From NCBI RefSeq assembly GCF_000504305.1, contig NZ_KI632512.1:2106250-2170249 (forward strand): a DNA stretch of 64,000 nt, read 5' to 3'. This DNA comes from Nitratidesulfovibrio termitidis HI1 (GTDB lineage: Bacteria; Desulfobacterota; Desulfovibrionia; Desulfovibrionales; Desulfovibrionaceae). This document shows positions 35,940 through 44,578 of the stretch, piece by piece. The position numbers and the translations under genes were made by a program. The notes below the pieces were generated by a model. That model ran no database searches, had not been told where the DNA came from, and saw only the letters and a list, made by a program, of their open reading frames with translations. Within the stretch, counting starts at the first letter, position 1. Each line of letters opens with the position of its first letter.

Positions 35940-36030
35940 CAACCTTGGTCAGCCTTGGCCACCTCGGCCAGCCTCGGCCAGCCTCGCCCAGTCTTAGCCA
36001 GCCTTGGCCAGCCTTGGCCAACCGTAACTA
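35940..36030. repeat. degenerate 10-bp tandem repeat (CAGCCTTGGC)
   Basis: About nine units of the decamer CAGCCTTGGC and close variants run in tandem from 35940, with one unit shortened to nine bases. The array reaches the stop codon of the small minus-strand gene at 36028. The 10-bp period equals about one helical turn. There are no spacers, so it is not a CRISPR array. Confidence 0.75.
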
Positions 36031-36264
36031 GTCTTCGCGCCCGCCCCCGGCATTCTCGTCGTCGATCAGGCGGCCCTTGTGCTTGGGGGCATCACGCCGC
36101 TTGCGGCGCTTGTCCTCCTGCACGCGGGTGCGCAGGTCCAGCGGCACGTCCAGCAGGGCATCGCGCCGCGCGGCGCGCAGGGCGCGGCGTTCCTCTTCGG
36201 TCAGGCCCGTTGCGTCGGCGGCGTCTTCATGCCGGGCCTGTCCCTTGGGGTCGCTGTCCTTCAT
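36028..36264 (-). CDS. small highly charged protein of unknown function
   Basis: The start is ATG 36264 behind GGAG. The 78-residue product is mostly charged: an acidic N-terminus, TEEERRALRAARRDALLDVPL in the middle (about 22-42) and a basic RKRRD segment. It has no signal peptide, membrane segment or cysteines, and I do not recognise a family. It lies 56 bases downstream of the KpsD-like gene on the same strand, so it is probably co-transcribed with it. The stop codon sits at the edge of a decamer repeat array. Confidence 0.6.
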   Translation of the reverse strand: MKDSDPKGQARHEDAADATGLTEEERRALRAARRDALLDVPLDLRTRVQEDKRRKRRDAPKHKGRLIDDENAGGGRED

Positions 36265-36320
36265 GCATTGCTCCTGACGGTCGTATCCCCAACGGGCGGG
36301 AGACCTTTCGAAAACGGCCG

Positions 36321-37997
36321 CTACAGCCCGATGACCACCTTGGTGGCCACCGCGATCTGGTAGAGAATCTGCGACATGTCCTTGACCGTCTGCAGGTTCT
36401 TGGAATCCACGCGCGGCAGCACCAGCAGCTGGTCGCCCGACGCGATGGTGGTGTCCGAGGTACGGAACACCTCGCCGTTGGGTCGCACCAGCAGGATGTT
36501 GCCGGTATCCGCGCGGTTGGTGTAGCCGCCCGCGCCGCGCACGTAGTCCTTCAGGCGCTTGTCCCCGTTCCACACGATGGCCTGGGGCATCACCACCTCG
36601 CCGGTCACCAGCACCACGTCGCTCTTTTCGGGAATGACGATGACGTCGCCGTCCTCCAGCGCGATGTCGGCCACCTTGCCGCCGCTGCCCACCACCACGA
36701 TGCCCTCGGGCGTCACGTTGCGGGCCTTTTCGGCGAACTTGGAGATCATCTCCGCCTCGTGGTTGCGGATCTGCGCTTCTTCGGGGCTGGCCGAAGTGGC
36801 CGTGAACGAGCTTTCCTCCAGCCTGCGCAGGGCGTCCTCGATGGCGCGCTTCTGGCGGGCCGCCACGCTGCGCCGCTTGATGTACAGGCCGGTAAGATCG
36901 GCCCGGTCGGCATCCACGGCGATGTACTGCTGCACGTCGCGCAGGCGGGCGGTGCGCTTCAGCGGAAAGCGCGACGCCCCCCGGATGGCCCCCTGTACCT
37001 CGACCATGATGGTGTCGCCGGGGGTGTCGGCCAGAAATTCCACGCGGTCGCCATCTGCCAGCGGCAGGGTGCGGAATTCGCGCAGGGGCAGGTACAGGTT
37101 GAAGGGCGCGCCGTTGCGGGTGCCCACGATGCTGGCGTGCGAGGCCGTGGCCAGCGGGTCGGCCATTTCGGCCAGCCTGGCCCCGGTGGCCTCGCCCTTG
37201 CGGAATTCGAAGCGCGCGGCGTTGCGTATCTCGCCGCTGGCGGACACGGCGGGGCCCTTTTCGCCCACCACGATGGTGTCGCCATCCAGCAGGCGCACCA
37301 GCGGCAGCGCGCCCTTGAGCGCGAAGGGATACAGGTCGAAGCTGCCCAGTTCCGCCCCGCCGCGCAGCAGGCGGATGGTGCGGTAGCTGCCCCGCCGGGG
37401 GTCGATGCCGCCCGCCCGGTCCAGGAAGGCCAGCACCGAATCGGACGGCGCGCCGCTGTAGCGGCCCGGCTTCATGACGAATCCGGTGACGAAAACCGAC
37501 ACGGGCCGCCCGTCCAGCGGGCTGACGTAGACCTGCACGTTCTCGATGCCCGACGCGCTGAGCTTGCTGCGAATGGCCTCGGTGACCTGGGCCTGGGCAA
37601 GGCCCGCCACGGGCACGCCCCCCAGGTCCTGCACCTCGATGTCGCCCGCGTCGTTGACCATGACCACGCCGTCGAAATTGCGGTCGCCCCACAGGCGCAG
37701 CACCAGCCGGTCGCCGGTGGCCAATTCGCGCGCTTCGGCGCTGCGGGCCTGCCCGAAGTTGCCCTGGAACAGGTTGGCGGCAAAGGGCGGCAGGTCGGCT
37801 CCGGGGGCCAGGGCGGCCCCGGCGGACGCGGGCGACTTGGCCTCGGACGGTGCGGCGAACGCCGAGGTGCGGGCCGGGCCAAGCAGCACGACCAGCACAA
37901 GCAGCAGGCAAAGGGCGGGCAGCCATGCGGCAGCCCCCACGCGGCAGGGTGCAGCATGACGGGGCGCGGCGTGACGGGAAAACGGTGCGATATCCAT
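36321..37997 (-). CDS. polysaccharide export outer-membrane protein (Wza/KpsD-like)
   Basis: The 558-residue product has an N-terminal signal sequence (about 22-48). A polysaccharide-export (PES) domain at about 85-165 contains LATGDRLVLRLWGDRNFDGVVMVNDAGDI. Several SLBB domains follow (VFVTGFVMKPGRYSG near 165, a central one, and VVLVTGEVVMPQAIVW near 460). Its length equals that of E. coli KpsD. It would form the periplasm-spanning exit channel for a capsule or exopolysaccharide. No glycosyltransferase or polymerase genes are nearby, so the exported polymer must be made elsewhere. A 16-bp palindrome, CATGGGCATGCCCATG, lies 55 bases upstream (38053-38068). Confidence 0.88.
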   Translation of the reverse strand: MDIAPFSRHAAPRHAAPCRVGAAAWLPALCLLLVLVVLLGPARTSAFAAPSEAKSPASAGAALAPGADLPPFAANLFQGNFGQARSAEARELATGDRLVLRLWGDRNFDGVVMVNDAGDIEVQDLGGVPVAGLAQAQVTEAIRSKLSASGIENVQVYVSPLDGRPVSVFVTGFVMKPGRYSGAPSDSVLAFLDRAGGIDPRRGSYRTIRLLRGGAELGSFDLYPFALKGALPLVRLLDGDTIVVGEKGPAVSASGEIRNAARFEFRKGEATGARLAEMADPLATASHASIVGTRNGAPFNLYLPLREFRTLPLADGDRVEFLADTPGDTIMVEVQGAIRGASRFPLKRTARLRDVQQYIAVDADRADLTGLYIKRRSVAARQKRAIEDALRRLEESSFTATSASPEEAQIRNHEAEMISKFAEKARNVTPEGIVVVGSGGKVADIALEDGDVIVIPEKSDVVLVTGEVVMPQAIVWNGDKRLKDYVRGAGGYTNRADTGNILLVRPNGEVFRTSDTTIASGDQLLVLPRVDSKNLQTVKDMSQILYQIAVATKVVIGL

Positions 37998-38102
37998 GAC
38001 AGGTATCCGTAATTGGCTACGCCGGGCGCGGTGCGCACCCGGCGGATGGAAACATGGGCATGCCCATGGGGAATGTTCTGGCGAAATGGCGCGACAAATC
38101 TT

Positions 38103-38504
38103 CTATTGCGCGGGACGGGCTATCCCCTGCCCCCAGATGCGCGGGGCCATCTGCCACGCGGCATCGTCGCCGCTGCCCGCCGGGCGGCAGGCTATGACCA
38201 CCTCTGCCTCGCCGTGCTGCGAAAGCAGGGTGGCGCGGCGGCATTCCTCTCCGCTGGCCGAGGTGAACAGCCCTTCCACCACCACCCGGATGCCGGTGCC
38301 GAATTCCGGGTCGTCCAGCACGGCGGAGGCCCCGGCCGGATTGCCGGTCATGAATTCAAGGATGGGCCTGGCGGGCAAGGCCTGTTCCTGCGCCTGCGGC
38401 GCGGGCTGCTGGCGCCCCCCGCAGGCGGCGAGCAGCACGGGCAGCACGCACAGGGCGCACAAGGCCAGCGCGGAGGCGGGGCGGAGGCGGCGGATGGCGA
38501 ACAT
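38103..38504 (-). CDS. small lipoprotein, probably linked to polysaccharide export
   Basis: The start is ATG 38504 with AGAGGT about seven bases upstream. The 133-residue product has a signal peptide ending in the lipobox LAAC (about residues 25-28), followed by a Gln/Pro/Ala-rich linker and a folded domain of about 95 residues. That domain contains two cysteines (GEECRRA and VIACRPA) that could form a disulfide. No family was recognised. It is 105 bases upstream of the KpsD-like gene on the same strand, so an accessory role in the same envelope machine is likely. Confidence 0.7.
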   Translation of the reverse strand: MFAIRRLRPASALALCALCVLPVLLAACGGRQQPAPQAQEQALPARPILEFMTGNPAGASAVLDDPEFGTGIRVVVEGLFTSASGEECRRATLLSQHGEAEVVIACRPAGSGDDAAWQMAPRIWGQGIARPAQ

Positions 38505-38526
38505 GGGGTAGACCTCTGATGCGTGG

Positions 38527-38566
38527 GGATGTCTGGAAATATCTTGGGATGTCCGTGAGAAATATC
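38527..38566. promoter_or_regulatory. direct repeat upstream of the lipoprotein gene
   Basis: GGATGTC at 38527-38533 and again at 38547-38553 (20 bp apart), each followed by GAAATATC (38536-38543 and 38559-38566). The spacing of two helical turns and the position 23-62 bases before the lipoprotein ATG suggest an operator. The rest of the 338-base gap 38505-38842 shows nothing clear. Confidence 0.4.
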
Positions 38567-38842
38567 CGCAGGGGGGAGCTGCCGTGGCTGGTGCGGTGCC
38601 GCCGCCATGGCCATGCGGCCTGCGTGGCCCGACAGTCGGCGACGAACCCCGCAACCGCGGAATCCGCCCGTGCGGATGCCGCCTTCTATACTCCCGGCAA
38701 AGGGCGGCTGTCCACAGGCGTGGGGACGTCGGGCCGCTGCAGCACAACTGCGTTACAATAAGAAGGACGAAGACGGGGGCAAGATGCCGGGGCGCCTCGC
38801 ACCAACCTTTCCCGCAGGCCCGCCCGAATGAGGAGCAACGGG

Positions 38843-40453
38843 CTACCCGGCAACCGCCCTGTGCACATCTATCCCGAAACGCAGCATGCGGTTGCGCACC
38901 GTACCCCGGTGCACCCCCAGCAGGCGGGCCGCCTCTGACACATTGCCCCCGGCGGCGCGCAAGGCTTCCACCAGTTCGGCCCGCTCGCGCTCGTGCCGGG
39001 CGGGTCGCCCCCCGTAGGCAAACGCCCCGGCGGGCATGCCGTCCGGGTTCCCGCCCCGTGGAGCCACCCCCTCACCGCCTCCATGCCGTCCGTGGCCGCC
39101 CCGTCCGACCTGTCCGCCCTGTCCAGCCTGTCCGCCCTGTCCGGCCTGTCCGGCCTGTCCGGCCTGTGCCGGATGCAGGTCCAGATGCCTGTCGCCCGTT
39201 CCCGCGAGCCCGCCTGTCTCGTGTGTCCCGTGCGTCCCACCCGTCCCGGCGCATTCCGGGTGCCAGCCCGCCCCCGCGATGTGCTGCGGCAGGTGCTCCA
39301 CGCCCAGCCGCCCCCCCTCGGCGATGACGCAGGCGTATTCCAGCGCGCTGCGCAGTTCGCGCACGTTGCCCGGCCAGCCGTAGGCCGTGAGCAGGCGCAG
39401 GGCCTCCGGCGTCAGGCCGGTCACGTCGCGCCCGTCGCGCTCGCGGATGCCCTTCAGGAAATGGGCGGCCAGCAGGGGAATGTCCTCGCGCCGGTCGGCC
39501 AGCGGCGGCAGATGGATGGGAATGACGTTGATACGGAACAGCAGGTCCTCGCGGAACCTGCCCGCCCGCACCAGCCGCCCCAGGTCGCGGTTGGTGGCGG
39601 CGATGATGCGCACGTCCACCTCGCGCGAGGCGTTGTCGCCCACCCGCTCGATGCGTTTGGTTTCCAGCACGCGCAGCAGCTTTACCTGGATGGGCAGGGG
39701 GATGTCGCCGATCTCGTCCAGGAAGATGTCGCCGCCGTGGGCCGCCTCGAACCGGCCCTGCCTGTCGCGGATGGCCCCGGTGAACGCCCCGCGCACATGG
39801 CCGAACAACTCGCTTTCCAGCAGCGCCTCGTTCAGGGCCGCGCAGTTCAGCTGCACATAGGCCCCGTTCTTGCGGCGGCCCAGTTCGTGGATGGCCCGCG
39901 CCGCCAGTTCCTTGCCCGTGCCCGACGGGCCCAGCACCAGCACCGGGGCGTCGCTTTCCGCCGCCCGCTCGATGATCTTGAACACCCGCTGCATGGCGGG
40001 CGACGTGCCCACCATGCCCGCGAACCCTTCGTCCGAACCCAGCAGGCGCGAAAGTTCCTCGATGCGGCGGTCCTTTTCCACCACGGCGGAAATGTCGGTG
40101 ATGGTTTCCACCGCCGCGATGACCCGGCCATCCTCCTTCAGCACCTTGGCGTTCTTGAGCACGGTGATGGTGGTCCCGTCGCGCCGCACCAGGGTGCAGC
40201 GCTTGCGGTGCTCATCCTTGCGGTCGAACAGGCGGCACCAGTGCCCGCCCCCCAGCGACCGCGAGCGCACGCAGGCATCGCAATTGAGGATGGCGCAGGT
40301 CTGCCCCACCAGTTCGCCCGCCTCGTAGCCGGTCAGCCGCTCCAGGGCCGGGTTGGCCATCAGGATGCGGCCATCCGGCCCCACCAGAAAGAAACCATCG
40401 TTGATGGTGTTGATGACCTCGCGCAGGAAGCGGCCGGATTCCAGGGCGTCCAT
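38843..40453 (-). CDS. PAS-domain sigma-54-dependent activator (NtrC family)
   Basis: The start is ATG 40453 with AAGGAG seven bases upstream. The 536-residue regulator has an N-terminal PAS domain (about 8-130) with five cysteines at 53, 58, 61, 73 and 86, suggesting a metal, Fe-S or redox sensor. The AAA+ domain (about 150-380) has Walker A GPSGTGKE, the sigma-54 contact loop GAFTGA, Walker B DIFLDEIGD and the arginine-finger region. A linker with an Ala-Gly-Gln repeat follows. A Fis-type helix-turn-helix ends the protein (GGNVSEAARLLGVHRGTVRNRM). It is divergent from the octaheme cytochrome operon, which has a sigma-54 promoter, so it is the likely activator. Confidence 0.92.
   Translation of the reverse strand: MDALESGRFLREVINTINDGFFLVGPDGRILMANPALERLTGYEAGELVGQTCAILNCDACVRSRSLGGGHWCRLFDRKDEHRKRCTLVRRDGTTITVLKNAKVLKEDGRVIAAVETITDISAVVEKDRRIEELSRLLGSDEGFAGMVGTSPAMQRVFKIIERAAESDAPVLVLGPSGTGKELAARAIHELGRRKNGAYVQLNCAALNEALLESELFGHVRGAFTGAIRDRQGRFEAAHGGDIFLDEIGDIPLPIQVKLLRVLETKRIERVGDNASREVDVRIIAATNRDLGRLVRAGRFREDLLFRINVIPIHLPPLADRREDIPLLAAHFLKGIRERDGRDVTGLTPEALRLLTAYGWPGNVRELRSALEYACVIAEGGRLGVEHLPQHIAGAGWHPECAGTGGTHGTHETGGLAGTGDRHLDLHPAQAGQAGQAGQGGQAGQGGQVGRGGHGRHGGGEGVAPRGGNPDGMPAGAFAYGGRPARHERERAELVEALRAAGGNVSEAARLLGVHRGTVRNRMLRFGIDVHRAVAG
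39109..39171. repeat. seven 9-bp repeats (CCTGTCCGG type) in the activator gene
   Basis: Units at 39109, 39118, 39127, 39136, 39145, 39154 and 39163 encode an Ala-Gly-Gln tripeptide run in the linker between the AAA+ and DNA-binding domains. The unit is almost the same as the nonamer at 17894-17920. Confidence 0.85.
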
Positions 40454-40796
40454 GGGCGTTCTCCTTCGGGGAAAGGGGGCGGGTTGCCGGAGTGCCGTGA
40501 TAGCGGGACTGCGGAATGGCGGAACTGAGGAATGACGGAGCGGGCCGACCACGCTGCCGTGCCGCCAGGCGCGCCCATCACCATGCAGCTTCGGGGCCGT
40601 TGCGCGCCTTCGGGAAAAACCGGGGGTCGGGCACGACGCCGAACGAGTGGACGACGCCGAAAACGCCAACGCATCCCGCCGTTACCTGCCAGAATCATGG
40701 ATGAATCCTGCAAGATTCCTTTTTCATGCGTCCGGCGAGAGCAATTCCGTGCGGGGGGTCCTTCCCCGTGCTCCACCATGGTGTACCGCGACTCAC

Positions 40797-40821
40797 TGAT
40801 GATCGCTGCATCATGTGATCA
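40797..40821. promoter_or_regulatory. possible enhancer site of the sigma-54 activator
   Basis: An AT-richer segment contains ATGAT (40799-40803) inverted against ATCAT (40810-40814) and then TGATCA at the end. It lies about 130-145 bases upstream of the sigma-54 promoter, the usual distance for an activator site. The symmetry is imperfect. Confidence 0.3.
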
Positions 40822-40940
40822 ATTTTTCGCCACACGGTGCAGCATATGCCGAAAATTCACCACCGCGCAAGCAGGCTATGGCCCCTGCCAATCTTTATAA
40901 AAGACGTGCCACATCAACATGTTAGCATTCCTGTCCGGGT

Positions 40941-40956
40941 GGGCACGCTTCCTGCT
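40941..40956 (+). promoter_or_regulatory. sigma-54 promoter of the octaheme cytochrome operon
   Basis: GGGCACG-CTTC-CTGCT matches the -24/-12 consensus TGGCACG-N4-TTGCW except for two positions. The invariant GG (40942-40943) and GC (40954-40955) are separated by exactly 10 bases. The adjacent divergent gene encodes a sigma-54 activator. The predicted transcript start is near 40967. The remaining part of the 565-base gap (40454-41018) holds only the possible enhancer and an unremarkable GC-rich stretch near the regulator. Confidence 0.7.
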
Positions 40957-40971
40957 CCATGGGAGGTACGG

Positions 40972-41022
40972 ATGCGCCGCCACGCGCTCCGCCCATTCAC
41001 CTGCACACGGACACCGGAATGA
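40972..41022 (+). CDS. possible 16-residue leader peptide
   Basis: ATG 40972 follows an excellent ribosome site, GGGAGGT (40961-40967), and encodes MRRHALRPFTCTRTPE. Its stop TGA overlaps the ATG of the ferredoxin gene (ATGA at 41019-41022), which itself has no good ribosome site; this is the classic layout of translational coupling. However, a sigma-54 transcript starting near 40967 would lack the GGGAGGT, so the peptide would need another promoter or leaderless initiation. The ORF is short and could be chance. Confidence 0.35.
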   Translation: MRRHALRPFTCTRTPE

Positions 41023-42842
41023 CCTCACGCACCAACAACGCAGCATCCCCCCGCCGCCTGTCGCGGCGCGGTTTTCTCAAGGGCCTCGCGGGCACCGGGC
41101 TCGCCGGGTCCGCCTCCCTCGCAACCGGCATGTTCCCCTCCACGGCGGCGGGTGCGGACGTGGGTGGCAGCACGCCCGCGCCCGCCGGACGGGAAGCAGC
41201 CGGAAACGACGGCCCCTTTGCCACGCTCATCGACATTTCCGCCTGCGTGGGCTGCGGGGCCTGTGTACAAGCCTGCCATGACCGCAACGCAGCCCGGTAT
41301 CCGGAGCCGACAAAGCCCTTTCCGCCCATGTTCCCGGCCTCGGTGAAGGCCGAGGACTGGTCCGCCCGGCGCGACACGGACGACCGTCTGACTCCCTACA
41401 ACTGGCTGTACATCCAGAACGTGACAGTGCAGCACGGCGGGCAGCACGACGGACAGCAGGTGGAACTGAACATCCCCCGCCGCTGCCTGCACTGCGACAA
41501 CCCGCCCTGCGCCAACCTGTGCCCGTGGGGTGCGGCCCGGCGCGAGGCCAGCGGCACCGTGTCCATCGACGCGGACATCTGCCTGGGCGGGGCCAAGTGC
41601 CGCACTGTGTGCCCGTGGCACATCCCCCAGCGCCAGACCGGCGTGGGCCTGTATCTGGACCTGCTGCCCCGCTACGCGGGCAACGGCGTGATGTACAAGT
41701 GCGACCGCTGCGCCGATGTGGTGGCGCGCGGCGGCACCCCGGCCTGCATCGAAGCCTGCCCCAACGCGGTGCAGTCCATCGGCCCGCGCGACGCCATCAT
41801 CACCGAGGCCCGCCGCCTTGCCGCCGAGCGCGGCTGGCACCTGTACGGCCTGAACGAAAACGGCGGCACCTCGACCCTCTATCTTTCGCCCGTGCCCTTC
41901 GCGGCCATTCAGGGGGCGCTGGAGGCCGCGACGACGGCGGCCAAGTCCAGTTCCAGACAGGATGGCGCGCAGCAAGACGGCGGGCAGAATGCCGCACAGG
42001 GTCCGGTGCAAGCAGCCGCCACGCTGGGCCCCGGCAGGCCGCACTTCCGCGCCGTGGCCGATGCCATGCGGGGCGAGACCATGCTGGCCGCCGCGCTGGT
42101 CACCGCGCCGCTGGCCGGAGCCGGGGCGGCCCTGCTGCGCGTGGCGCGCGGCATCGGCGACATGGTCCGTGCGGATGCCCATGAAACCGAGTCCCCGGCC
42201 CCCCAAGCCTGCCGCCTGTCCACGGCCACCAACTGCCCCGTCTGTCCGCCCCGGCCGCCCCACTCAAAGGACGACACCACGGGCGATCTCGACGACGCAC
42301 CCACGCCCCATCCCCTGCCCGTGGCCCGCTGGTTGTGGACCGCCTGCGCCACTGTGCTCGGCGTCACCGGCATGGCCCAGATGCCCATTGCCGCGCGCTA
42401 CGGCATTGCCGCCGTGCCCGGTCTGGCCTGGACCGCCGACTTTCATTTCACCCACCTGCTGCATTACGGGGCCGCCGCCCTGCTGCTGGTACTCTCCGCG
42501 TGGCTGGCCGTGCGCGCCCTTGCCGGGCCGCGCATCCGCCGACTGTTCGCCGCGCAGCACCTGACCAGAGGCGGCACGCTGCGCCTGTGGCTGGTGGCGG
42601 CGCTCATCGTCACCGGGGCCATGCGGGTAGCCAAGAACCTGCCCGGCTTCGACTGGGGTCCCACCCTGACCATGTACCTGGACTGGACGCATCTGGGCCT
42701 TGCCGGACTGCTGGGCATCGCCTCGCTGGCCCTGGCCCTGACGGGCCGCTCCGCCTGGACCGTTCCCGTGCCCGTGGCGCGCTCCGCGCCCCGGCCCGCT
42801 CCCTCGGACCATCATCACCCGGAACATCCGCCCCGCGCGTAG
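41019..42842 (+). CDS. ohcB: Tat-exported four-cluster ferredoxin fused to a membrane cytochrome-b-like domain
   Basis: The start is ATG 41019 because a twin-arginine signal (LSRRGFLKG, about residues 13-21) follows at the right distance. The 607-residue protein carries cysteine groups for four [4Fe-4S] clusters: CVGCGACVQACH, CLHCDNPPCANLC, CLGGAKCRTVC and CDRCADVV with CIEACP. These are of the HmcB/DsrO type (about 70-260). After a low-complexity linker, the last 170 residues have about four membrane helices with histidines in DFHFTHLLHYGA and DWTHLG that may bind haem b. It would pass electrons between the periplasmic cytochrome and the quinone pool. As I recall, this gene set is called Ohc in Desulfovibrio surveys. 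Confidence 0.85.
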   Translation: MTSRTNNAASPRRLSRRGFLKGLAGTGLAGSASLATGMFPSTAAGADVGGSTPAPAGREAAGNDGPFATLIDISACVGCGACVQACHDRNAARYPEPTKPFPPMFPASVKAEDWSARRDTDDRLTPYNWLYIQNVTVQHGGQHDGQQVELNIPRRCLHCDNPPCANLCPWGAARREASGTVSIDADICLGGAKCRTVCPWHIPQRQTGVGLYLDLLPRYAGNGVMYKCDRCADVVARGGTPACIEACPNAVQSIGPRDAIITEARRLAAERGWHLYGLNENGGTSTLYLSPVPFAAIQGALEAATTAAKSSSRQDGAQQDGGQNAAQGPVQAAATLGPGRPHFRAVADAMRGETMLAAALVTAPLAGAGAALLRVARGIGDMVRADAHETESPAPQACRLSTATNCPVCPPRPPHSKDDTTGDLDDAPTPHPLPVARWLWTACATVLGVTGMAQMPIAARYGIAAVPGLAWTADFHFTHLLHYGAAALLLVLSAWLAVRALAGPRIRRLFAAQHLTRGGTLRLWLVAALIVTGAMRVAKNLPGFDWGPTLTMYLDWTHLGLAGLLGIASLALALTGRSAWTVPVPVARSAPRPAPSDHHHPEHPPRA

Positions 42843-42872
42843 CGTCGGGCTTACCGCTGAAGGAGGAGTCCC

Positions 42873-44576
42873 ATGTCGTTGCCACACGTTTCCGCCCACC
42901 GGGCGCACGGCGGTTCGCCGCCAATCCGGCCAGCCCTGCCGATCCTGCTGTTCCTGCTGCTGTGCCTGCTGCCGGGCCTTGTCCTGACGCTTGCGCCAGC
43001 CGCACCGGCCAGTGCTACCCAACTGGCAACCGAGGTGCCCGCCGGGGCCACCGGCGCGGTGAAGAAGCCGGAAGCCCACGTCATCACTGCCGACCATTCC
43101 CGCCACCCGGCCCTGCAACAGCCCTTTGCCACGCCGCAGGAAGTGACCAGGGCCTGCCTGTCCTGCCACAACGCCGCCGCGCAGCAGGTGCACAAGACCA
43201 TCCACTGGACCTGGCTGGACCCCGCCGACCCGGAACGCAAGATGGGCAAGGGCGGCATTACCTTCAACAACTTCTGCATCGCCATTCCGTCCAACGAACC
43301 GCGCTGCACCTCGTGCCACGCGGGTTTCGGCTGGAAGAACGCGCAGTTCGACTTCTCGTCGCAGGAAAACGTGGACTGCATGGTCTGTCACGACCATACC
43401 GGCACCTACAAGAAGTTCCCCACCATGGCCGGGCTGCCCGTCAGCGAACCCACCGAGTTCGAGGGCAAGACGTTCACCCCGCCCGACTACAACGCCATCG
43501 CCGCCTCCGTGGGCCGCCCCACCCGCGACAACTGCGGCACCTGCCACTTCTACGGCGGCGGGGGCGACGCCGTGAAGCACGGCGACCTTGATTCCACCAT
43601 GTTCAAGCCCGGCCGCGAACTGGACGTGCACATGGACGTGAAGGGCGCCAACTTCACCTGCCAGCGCTGCCACACCACGGAAGCCCACGTCATCGCCGGG
43701 CGCACCTACAAGCAGCCCGCCTTTACCGAACGCACCAGCGTGCTGGACGACGACCGGGTGCACCGCATCGCCTGTGAATCGTGCCACACCGCCACCCCGC
43801 ACAAGGCCGGGCACAAGGCCAACGACCACACCGACAAGCTGGCCTGCCAGACCTGCCACATTCCCGCCTTTGCGCGCGAAATGGCCACCAAGATGTGGTG
43901 GGACTGGTCCACGGCGGGCAAGAAGAAGGACGGCAAGCCCTTTGCGGAAAAGGGCCCCTTTGGCAAGCCCAGCTACGACAGCAAGAAGGGCGACTTCCGC
44001 TGGGAAAAGGACGTCACCCCCGAATACCACTGGTCCAACGGACGCATGGAGTTCCTGCTGCTGACCGACAAGATCGCCGACACCTCGAAGCCGGTGGAGA
44101 TCAACCGCATCGACGGCGACCCGGCAGACCCCAAGGCGCGCATCATGCCCTTCAAGGCGCACCGGGGCCGCCAGCCCTTCGACGCGGGCAACCGCACCTT
44201 CGTGGCCCCGCACCTGTTCGGCAAGGACGACGCCGCCTACTGGAAGACCTATGACTGGATGAAGGCCGTGGAGGCCGGGCAGAAGTCGCTGAACCTGCCC
44301 TTCAGCGGCAAGCTGGAATTCGTGGAAACCGTCTACTACTACCCCATCACCCACCAGGTGGCCCCCAAGGAAAAGTCCGTGGCCTGCGGCGAATGCCACA
44401 AGCCCGCGGGCAGCCGCCTTGCCGCCGTCAGCGGGGTGTGGATGCCGGGGCGCGACCGCAACGCGGGCGTGGACGCCGTTGGGTGGATCGCCGTTGCCGG
44501 GTCCGTGCTGGCCGTGGGCGTGCACGGGTTCCTGCGCCTGGCCGCGCGTGGCCGCAACAACCGCAAGGAGGACTAG
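42873..44576 (+). CDS. ohcA: octaheme cytochrome c (tetrathionate reductase OTR-like family)
   Basis: ATG 42873 follows AGGAGGAG. The 567-residue product has a signal sequence (about 25-50) and eight CxxCH haem sites: CLSCH, CTSCH, CMVCH, CGTCH, CQRCH, CESCH, CQTCH and CGECH. It ends with one membrane helix (about 530-553) and a basic tail, so it is anchored on the periplasmic face. The spacing of sites and the loop ENVDCMVCHDHTGTYKK resemble octaheme tetrathionate reductase. In sulfate reducers the true substrate of this family is not settled. It is the second gene of the three-gene operon. Confidence 0.9.
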   Translation: MSLPHVSAHRAHGGSPPIRPALPILLFLLLCLLPGLVLTLAPAAPASATQLATEVPAGATGAVKKPEAHVITADHSRHPALQQPFATPQEVTRACLSCHNAAAQQVHKTIHWTWLDPADPERKMGKGGITFNNFCIAIPSNEPRCTSCHAGFGWKNAQFDFSSQENVDCMVCHDHTGTYKKFPTMAGLPVSEPTEFEGKTFTPPDYNAIAASVGRPTRDNCGTCHFYGGGGDAVKHGDLDSTMFKPGRELDVHMDVKGANFTCQRCHTTEAHVIAGRTYKQPAFTERTSVLDDDRVHRIACESCHTATPHKAGHKANDHTDKLACQTCHIPAFAREMATKMWWDWSTAGKKKDGKPFAEKGPFGKPSYDSKKGDFRWEKDVTPEYHWSNGRMEFLLLTDKIADTSKPVEINRIDGDPADPKARIMPFKAHRGRQPFDAGNRTFVAPHLFGKDDAAYWKTYDWMKAVEAGQKSLNLPFSGKLEFVETVYYYPITHQVAPKEKSVACGECHKPAGSRLAAVSGVWMPGRDRNAGVDAVGWIAVAGSVLAVGVHGFLRLAARGRNNRKED

Positions 44577-44578
44577 CC

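Noticed and set aside
35940-36030. Repeat array considered as a CRISPR
   Set aside because: Units are 10 bp, directly adjacent and degenerate; there are no spacers and no cas genes in the window.
40820-40900. Second sigma-54 promoter on the minus strand (TGGCACG near 40897-40907) for the activator gene
   Set aside because: The -24 half is perfect, but the -12 half reads TTATA without the invariant GC, and it is about 450 bases from the gene.
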